From the NCBI GenBank assembly GCA_016946835.1, contig JACVTC010000559.1, forward strand, positions 1-17,500: a DNA stretch of 17,500 nucleotides, read 5' to 3'. The position numbers were made by a program, and so were the translations under genes. This stretch comes from Neocallimastix lanati (nom. inval.) (lineage: Eukaryota; Neocallimastigomycota; Neocallimastigomycetes; Neocallimastigales; Neocallimastigaceae). This document shows positions 7,880 through 15,333 of this stretch, one piece after another. Every line of letters starts with the position of its first letter. Position 1 is the first letter of the stretch. The notes beneath the pieces are model-generated. The model saw only the letters and a list, made by a program, of their open reading frames with translations, was not told the DNA's origin and did no database searches.

Positions 7880-10800
7880 TTATAAATCGAGAACTGTATT
7901 AAACCATTTATCAGTTAATTGATCAATCAATAATAAACGTTTATTTTCATTTAAAGATGTATCAGATAACAATTGATAATTTAATACAGGATTAGAAATT
8001 TCTGGAACAACAGCATCATCATTTATTTCAACTAATTCTTCTTTTTCTTCTTTTCCCTCTTCTTCAAATTCATCATTAAATTCATTATCATTTACTTCTT
8101 CCTTTCCTTTCCTTTCTTTTTCATTAATCAATTCCTTTTCGAAAGAATTAATATACTTTTTCTGTTCATTTTTAGCATCATTACAAGCATAATATGCAGT
8201 CATTAATATTTCTTCCATAACTTCTAAACCTTGTAATTTGTTCTCATTATTTGTTTCTACATCATTGGCAATTAATTCTTTTTTCTTCTTAGTTATCCTA
8301 TTTAATAAGGTACTGATTTTTTCAAGATATTGATTAATTTCAGTAATTGAAGAATGTATTTCATGATAAGATTTATTAAATATAATTGTTGATTGATTAA
8401 TGTTATCAGTATTAATTGAGAATAATAAATCAGCTTTTTCTGATAAAGTATTAATTTGGCTTTGATGATCCATCAAATTACTTTTTCCATTTTGATATTG
8501 TTGTAAGTTATTAAAGATAGAATTACGAGTTTCTAAAAGACTTGAAAAGTTTTCATTAAAATTGATAAAGTCTAAATAGAGACCACCATTTAGATTCCAA
8601 TATTCCTTATTATCTTCAATTTCTAACTTTTGAGAAAGAATTTTCAAAAGTTCATATAAGATTTCATATTTACGATGAATAATTAAATCGGAAGCTAATT
8701 TTTCCATAATTAATTCATGAGCTTTTTTCCATTGTTCACAATCCATGGTGTAAAAAACCTCTCTTAAGATATCGTCTTGATATATGGCTTTAATTCTTTT
8801 AGCATCATGAATCCATAACTTTGGAATTTGTAATTTATCTACTAAGAAATGCCATAAATTAGTGTAATTCTTATTTGGATTGAACAAGAAAACATTTTTA
8901 TTATTAATTTGATCTTTTGAAGTATTAGATGAATTATTATTAGCATTAACTTCGGAATTCCAATTTGATAAATAAGAAGAAAACACAGTATATATACTAT
9001 CATCGTTTGAATCCAATGGGAAATATTGAATCAATATTCTCCTAACTATTTTTTCTCTTTCGATTGGATTTTGAAGATGCATAGCAACAAAACATGCCCA
9101 TTCCCATAAGCCAATACTTTCCAACTGGAATACGTATGAATGTGTTAATTTATCATCTAATTTTTCTTTTTCTGCATGACTTAAATTATAAGTTGGTGGT
9201 AACAATTGATTTAATACCCAACTAATACGATAATCCAAATTAGAATTAGAACTATTCTTTGGAAGAAGTATTTTTGATCTAGTAAAGTCATTATTAGCAT
9301 AGAATTTGAATAGATAATAAATAATATCATCAGTATAATTAAATAAATTTACATTCAGAGAATTTTGTGATATATATATTTTAACTTCTTGCATTAATAA
9401 ATCAAATTGATTTAAAGCTTCTGAAAAACTAAGTGAACCACCATCCTTGTACCAAAAAATTAATCCTAATACTTGTTTCCAACTAATAAGATCTTTACAA
9501 AGTGTATAATCAACTTGTCCACTTAATAACTTAAAGATATCTTTATAAACATTATTAATATTATCTTCTCCACCTTCTTTTTCCCAAATTTCAATTTGAT
9601 GTTTTATCATATCCATATATCCAGTATCTGTTTTTCCTGAACCTGGAACACCACGACCAATTGTTTTCTTTTCACTAATGTTTTCATTACAACTAGAAAG
9701 TTGAGAAATTAATGTTGCTAATCTTAATTCACCATAATTCATTGCTTCTTTACAAGCATTTATAGTCATTCCTCCTGATAAATTAATAAATATTAATTTA
9801 GAAATTAAAGTCTTCTGTAATTCACTATCTTCAGACGTACCAGAAATTTTTAATTTGTCTAATTGTTTCTTTAATTCATCTATTGTTGTTTTCACTGAAT
9901 CGATTAATGAATTCTTTAACCATTTACCAATATTTTGTTTCTTTTGCATAGTAATAATATATTGCTTTTGTTTTTCACTAAGTAAATCTTCACTTTCTTC
10001 CAATTCACTAATATCATTATTATCAAATAAAATTTGACATAATTTATACATTAAAATTTCAGTTTTATAAAATGTAGTATTAATTGAAGGTTTAATAGTA
10101 TTTAATAAAATTGTAAACGACTTATTAGAATGTTCTTTTACAACTAGAGGATTTGTAATTACTTGTACGGCTTTCTTTATATCTTTCGTTATTTCATTTT
10201 TATTCAATTCGTTATTAAAATCATGTCTTATTTTTGATGATTGCAATAAGGCTGTTAATAAAGGTATATGTTTTTCTTTTTCATCTTCAAATAAAACTTT
10301 ATATGTATTAACGATACCTAATCTTATTTTTTCTTGTAATGTGGAATTAAAAGTACTAATTGATGGTATAGCAATTAAATTATTTTGCCCCCATCCAACT
10401 CTGAAACTTCTGCTCATTAATAAATTGAAATTCTTATCCTTACTAAAAATACTATTTTGATATAATGGTACATTATCCAAGTTATTTTGTACAATATCTA
10501 ATTTATCTAAATCTTCAGTTGATATATTCTAATTATAAATTAATAAATAAATAAATAAATAAATTAATTATTATAATATTTAAATTACTTTAATAAAATT
10601 ATTACAAATTTATATATCTTTACTTACACTTAATGTACTTATTTCTTTTTCTAATTTATTTGGGTGATTCTTTAAATTAGATTTTAAGGATAAAACTGGA
10701 GCGCCATTATTAATACTTGTAATAATTAATTTCTTACTTTCTTCAAAATTCTTTTTAAATTGCTTTAAAATTTGAATATTAATTTTAGATGCTGATTTGG

Positions 10801-13745
10801 TATCAACATTATTTCTTAAATTATTTTGCTTTTCTAACCTCCTTTCCATTCTTGATTTAGTTATAGGTATTAAATTTTCGGAATAATTAATAGTTTTTAA
10901 TGTAGAATGTTTACTACTATTATTATTTGTACCAAAAATACTAACATTCATAACTTGAAGTTTTTTAGCATTTTCTATACTATTAAAGCAATATTTCATT
11001 GAATCTAATTTGTTTTTTTGTTTTATATCATCTTCACTAAGAACTTCAGAAATAATAACTTCCTTATTATTTTGTTTATTAATAACAGAATTAAAATTAT
11101 TTACTTCATTCTCACTTGATTCTTCATCAGTACTAATTAGTCCGTATCCTCCATTAATTTTATCATTGATTTTTCTATTAATTTTTAATTCCTTCCTATT
11201 ATTTATTATAAGTTCGTTAAAATATTCATCATCATCATCATCATCTGTAAATAAACCATATCTAGTAAAATGTTCAACCTTAAAGGTCCACTTTCCTTGT
11301 AAAGCTTCATAATTTATAAATTCGGTATCTTTTATTTTCTTTAAAGTTGAAAGGTGTCTTTTATAAGCAGGATGAGAAGGATCTAATACTGGTTTACCAG
11401 TGCTTTTATCTTTAACCCAACAATTATATAATTCAATTATTGCTGGATGATTCAAACCTTGACCTACTTCTGGTTTAAATCTATCATCAGGATAAACTGT
11501 GCATGATTTTGATTGAATTATTATAATATTTCCAAATATATATGGAATATTTTCTCGTTTCTTTCCATTACATGCACTTAAAAGATCAACTGGTTCTAAA
11601 AATTTTAAACTACCAATATTTTTTACATATACTTCAAGATCTTTAACTTTACTTAATTCCTCATCAGTCATTTGAACTAATTTTGAAATAGGTGGATTTA
11701 CTTCATATTGATTATTAACTGATAACTTTTTACTAACCCTTGATTTAATAATAGTATCTTTAATTGATAAAATTTCTTTTTCGATTTCCTTTTTTATTAA
11801 ATTATTTTCAACATTATTTGACTCTTGAGTTATTTCTTTCTCATTATATTTTTCTTTCGATAATTCATTCTCTTTATTACTTATTTCTTCGGGTTCTTCT
11901 ACTAATTTCTGAAATTGAATAGTTTCTGAAATATTTAATTCTTGATTTTTTTCTTTTCCTTTAATTCTCAACTTTTCTGTTTTCTCTTTGATTTCATTAA
12001 TTGCAATATCTTCTTTAATTTTATTTTCTTTTTGTTCTCTTTCATATTCATCTAATAATTTTTGAATATCTTTACTTATTTTATTATTTTTTTTCTTACC
12101 ATTCATATTTCTATCTTTACTTTGTTCGCTTTCACTTAATTCACTATTTGTTTCTTGAATTTCATTATTATATTCACGAATTTTCATTCTTGAATTTATT
12201 TTTCTAATAACAATTTTTGGAGTAACTTTTTTTGTAGCAATCTTATTCTTTTCTATAATTGGTGTTATTTGAGGTTCTGTTTTATTAATATTTGTTTTTT
12301 CTAAAGTTTGTTTTATTGATGAAGATTTCACAGAAGGTCCTACAGTTTCAGTCAACATATTATTTGGCATTGTAGTTAATGCTGTATTAGTGGTTGCACC
12401 AAATCCAACTGTAGGCTTGACTAAAGTATTTGTATTGTTAATAGATGTAATAACTGAAGTAGTGGATTTGGTTGTAGTAGTATTATTAGATCCAAAGGTT
12501 GTCGAAGTATTAACAGTAGATGATGATGTTGTTGTTGTTGAAAAGCCTGTCTTACCAAATAATGAATTTGATGTACCAAACATGCCAGTTGTTCCATTTG
12601 TACTTGTTAATGATGAATTTGCTGTACCAAATCCGCCAGATGATTTAAATCCAAAACCTGAAGTATTGGAATTTGTATTATTAGAACTTGTATTTCCAAA
12701 AAGTGATGAAGATGATGTATTATTTGCAGTATTAGTTTGACCAAACAATCCAGTAGAGCCATTATTATTTGAATTACTTCCAAATAAAGATGTTTGATTA
12801 CCCATAGTATTATTATTCTGACCAAATAAGCCAGTTGATGTTGAATTATTATTGCCACCAAACTTAAATCCTGATGAAAAAGCTGATGTATTGTTATTCT
12901 GACCAAAGCCACTTGATCCAAATATATTATTATTGTTGTTAGTATTAGACCCAAATCCAGTAGAATTGCCAAATCCACTTGATTGATTACCAAAACCACT
13001 TGATCCAAATGCATTATTATTGTTATTATTATTTGTTCCAAATCCTGAATTACCAAATGTATTTGTATTTGACGATCCAAAAATTCCTGTAGATGGTTTA
13101 TTAAATCCGCTGGAACCAAATGCTGATTGTCCAAATACTGATCCACCTGTTGTATTATTATTATTCATACCGAAACCAGTACTACCAAAACCACTGTTTC
13201 CAAATGTACTGTTGTTATTGTTATTATTATTGTTACCGAATCCAAAGGAATTATTATTGTTATTATTTTTATTACCAAATCCCCCAAAACTAGAATTTTG
13301 ATTATTATTACCAAAAGCACTACTTCCAAAAGTATTATTATTATTCATTGAAGATCCAAATCCTCCACCGCCAAAAGCGCTGGTATTATTTCCAAAGGTA
13401 TTATTATTATTATTCATACCACCAAAACTACTGGTTGAGGTTCCAAACAATGAACTGTTACCTTTTATTAAGTATTTTTATTAAGTATTTCCAATATATG
13501 TTAAATGTTTATAATAAATATATTAAATAATTATAATAATAATAATAATAATAATAATATAATTGTCAAATTAATGCTATAACTATTTTAATTAACAAAT
13601 TAAAATAAAAAAAAAAAAAAAAAATACCCATTCCCGTGGATGGTCCTTTTTTACCCATCATATAATCTTTAACACGTAATTCCTATATTTAAAACAATTG
13701 TTTAAAATTTAATTAAAATTAATTTTCATATAACTACCACAATAA

Positions 13746-13781
<36 letters not shown>

Positions 13782-14756
13782 AAATAAAGTAAAAAAATAA
13801 AAATTAACTAATCAATTATTGAATTATTATACAATATATTTATATTTAATTATGTTTTTTTATACTTCAAATGAAAAATTCCTATATGCTGGCATTGCGG
13901 ATATACTATTAAAGGTAATGCTATTATAAGAATTATCTTCTTTTTCTATTTGTTGTTGAAATTTTGGATTTCCTGTTCCATTATTACTATTCATGGAATT
14001 ACTTCCAAAACCTTTTTTTTTAAAAAAACAAAAAAAGTATATATATATGATAAATAAATAAATTTTTTAAATTTTTAATTTTATAATTGTTTAATCGAAT
14101 TTATAAAATTTAGATTTAAAATTTACTAATGACATAATTAACATTTATAAAATTAAATAAAAACTATATTAAATACCTCCAAAAGATGAATTATTATTGG
14201 AAGCAAAAGTATTCATGCCACCTCCAAATGCTGAAGTATTGTTATTATTTGAACCAAAAGTGCTCATACCATTTCCAAAAGCTGAAGTATTATTTCCAAA
14301 TCCTGTTTTTCCAAAAACTGATGAATTTGAAGTTCCAAATCCTGTATTTCCAAAAGAAGATGAATTTTTATTTCCAAATAAAGATGTATTTGAACTAGCA
14401 AATGCCGATGTATTATATGAATTACTTCCAAAAGCACTAAAGGAAGAAGTATTATTACTTCTACCAAATGTTGAGCTATTACCAAAACTACCACTTCCAA
14501 AAGCTGAAGTACCATTATTATTATTTCCAAAACCTGAGCTATTTCCAAAAGTAGAACTTCCGAAGCTTGAACTACCAAAAACAGATGAATTGTTATTACC
14601 AAATCCAGAATTCCCAAACGTTGTATTTGATGAATTTCCAAATCCAGAACTTCCAAAAGCCGATGTATTATTATTTCCAAACATCGACTTATTGTTGTTG
14701 CTATTACCAAATGTGTTGGAAGTATTTCCAAAAGAAAAGGATGTACTGCCAAACAT
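7880..14756 (-). CDS. NUP98-NUP96: NUP98-NUP96 nucleoporin precursor (Nup145/Nup189 type), five exons, 2087 aa
   Basis: Exons on the minus strand: 14177-14756, 14011-13866, 13682-13628, 13461-10628 and 10528-7880. All junctions are GT-AG and phase-consistent (1, 0, 1, 0), giving 6264 bases. The ATG at 14756 is the only start; the later frames that appear to open at 13450 and 10480 begin with TTG and are exons. Residues 1-195 are FG repeats, 211-256 the GLEBS motif (ISAMPAYRNFSF then EELRVKDY and GKKGP) that binds Gle2/Rae1. Residues 262-610 are Asn-rich FG/GLFG repeats (about 60 FG in all) and about 620-845 a charged linker. Residues 846-1000 are the autoproteolytic domain (VGQGLNHPA, YEALQGKWTFKVEHF-T), with cleavage expected before T993. 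Nup96 starts at SFRVGWG (1246-1252) and is an alpha-solenoid of the Y-complex, with an acidic C-terminal tail. The Nup98 part acts in transport selectivity and mRNA export. The reading is sure; the exact junction of intron 1 rests on phase alone. Confidence 0.94.
10529..10627 (-). other. Intron 4 of NUP98-NUP96 (99 bases)
   Basis: Donor GTAAGT, acceptor AATTAG, phase 0, between residues 1205 and 1206. It lies between the autoproteolytic domain and the Nup96 part. An in-frame TAA occurs 15 bases after the donor (10612-10610), so an unspliced transcript ends as a Nup98-only product. Confidence 0.88.
11264..11272 (-). other. Predicted self-cleavage site of the nucleoporin, H-F-T (residues 991-993)
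   Basis: Codons CAT TTT ACT encode His991-Phe992-Thr993 in the context VEHFTRYGL. In the Nup98 autoproteolytic family (peptidase S59) the site is H-F-S, with cleavage between Phe and Ser and Ser as nucleophile. Here the Ser is Thr, which also has the hydroxyl needed for an N-to-O acyl shift. Six Asp residues follow shortly after. Confidence 0.85.
13462..13627 (-). other. Intron 3 of NUP98-NUP96 (166 bases)
   Basis: Donor GTATTT, acceptor AAAAG, phase 1. The donor is followed directly by a run of 18 T (A on the plus strand, 13607-13624), and the intron also contains an (ATT)n microsatellite near 13535-13560. A second AG (ACAG) lies 7 bases inside exon 4 and would shift the frame. Confidence 0.85.
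13683..13865 (-). other. Intron 2 of NUP98-NUP96 (183 bases), inside the GLEBS motif
   Basis: Donor GTATAA, acceptor ATATAG, phase 0. It splits the GLEBS motif between two Glu codons (SFE then ELR), and the join restores the conserved SFEELR. It contains a run of 33 T (A on the plus strand, 13747-13779). Confidence 0.9.
13866..14011 (-). other. GLEBS exon 2 of NUP98-NUP96
   Basis: 146 bases, residues 194-242. The last part, FNSISAMPAYRNFSFE, is the N-terminal half of the Gle2-binding sequence. The second half (ELRVKDYMMGKKGP) is in the 55-base exon 13628-13682. Together the two exons are 201 bases, exactly 67 codons. Confidence 0.9.
14012..14176 (-). other. Intron 1 of NUP98-NUP96 (165 bases)
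   Basis: Donor GTATTT, acceptor AAAAG, phase 1. Reading on without splicing gives a stop two codons later (14171-14169), so a 195-codon exon-1 frame looks like a small separate gene. The splice joins SSFGG to FGSNS. Confidence 0.8.
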
Positions 14757-15333
14757 GATAATAATTATTATAATCTACTTTATATTTTATATATTATATA
14801 TTATAATAAAAAAATTATTTTATAACAAATTAAAAATTTAAAAAATAATAAGATAAAAAAAAATAATAATCATAAAATTTTAATTTAAATCTTTAATCAT
14901 TAAAAATAATGAATAATACAGTTAATATTAAATGCAAAAATAATAAAATTAATAAAATAAAATAAAATAAAAATACAATAAAAATTAAAATAAAAACTAT
15001 AAAAAAAAATAATAATAATAATAATAAAAGACTTATATATAATTATTACTTATTTATTTATAATTTTATTAAATTAATTCTATAATTGACAATTAATAAA
15101 AAAACATTTTTTAATAGATAATACATTAACATTTATTATATTATTAATTACATTATTTTTATGTAATTAAATAATATTTGGATTGGTTAATTTTTATTAC
15201 AAAAAACCTTGTTAGTTTAATATATAAAAAATATACTGATTTGATTTTTTAACAATTTAATATTCTGAATATAAAATAATAAATAATAAATAATAAATAA
15301 TAATAATAAATAGTTAAATATTAACAAACAATA
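14757..15333. other. Intergenic region, probable NUP98-NUP96 promoter
   Basis: 577 bases between two same-strand genes. It is nearly all A/T, with several AAT and AAAT microsatellites (for example 15010-15030 and 15276-15312). The one distinctive word is CCAAT on the minus strand at 15182-15186, about 430 bases before the ATG, in a slightly GC-richer setting. No gene is visible. Confidence 0.5.

Noticed and set aside
9855-10037. Plus-strand 60-residue ORF
   Set aside because: Antisense to the Nup96 coding exon, hydrophobic shadow.
12390-13301. Open frames antisense or off-frame to the FG repeats (for example 12390-12740, 12607-13146, 13020-13301)
   Set aside because: They are shadows of the repeated FG/Asn codons; their Pro/Leu/Val- or Ile/His/Leu-rich products have no motif.
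10610-14756. Two or three separate FG nucleoporin genes (NUP116 plus NUP145-like)
   Set aside because: Exons 2 and 3 rebuild an unbroken GLEBS between the two FG blocks, the later frames have no ATG, and all phases fit one gene.
14186-14841. Plus-strand and off-frame minus-strand ORFs over exon 1
   Set aside because: Same repeat-shadow effect; the minus frame from ATG 14756 encodes clear FG repeats.
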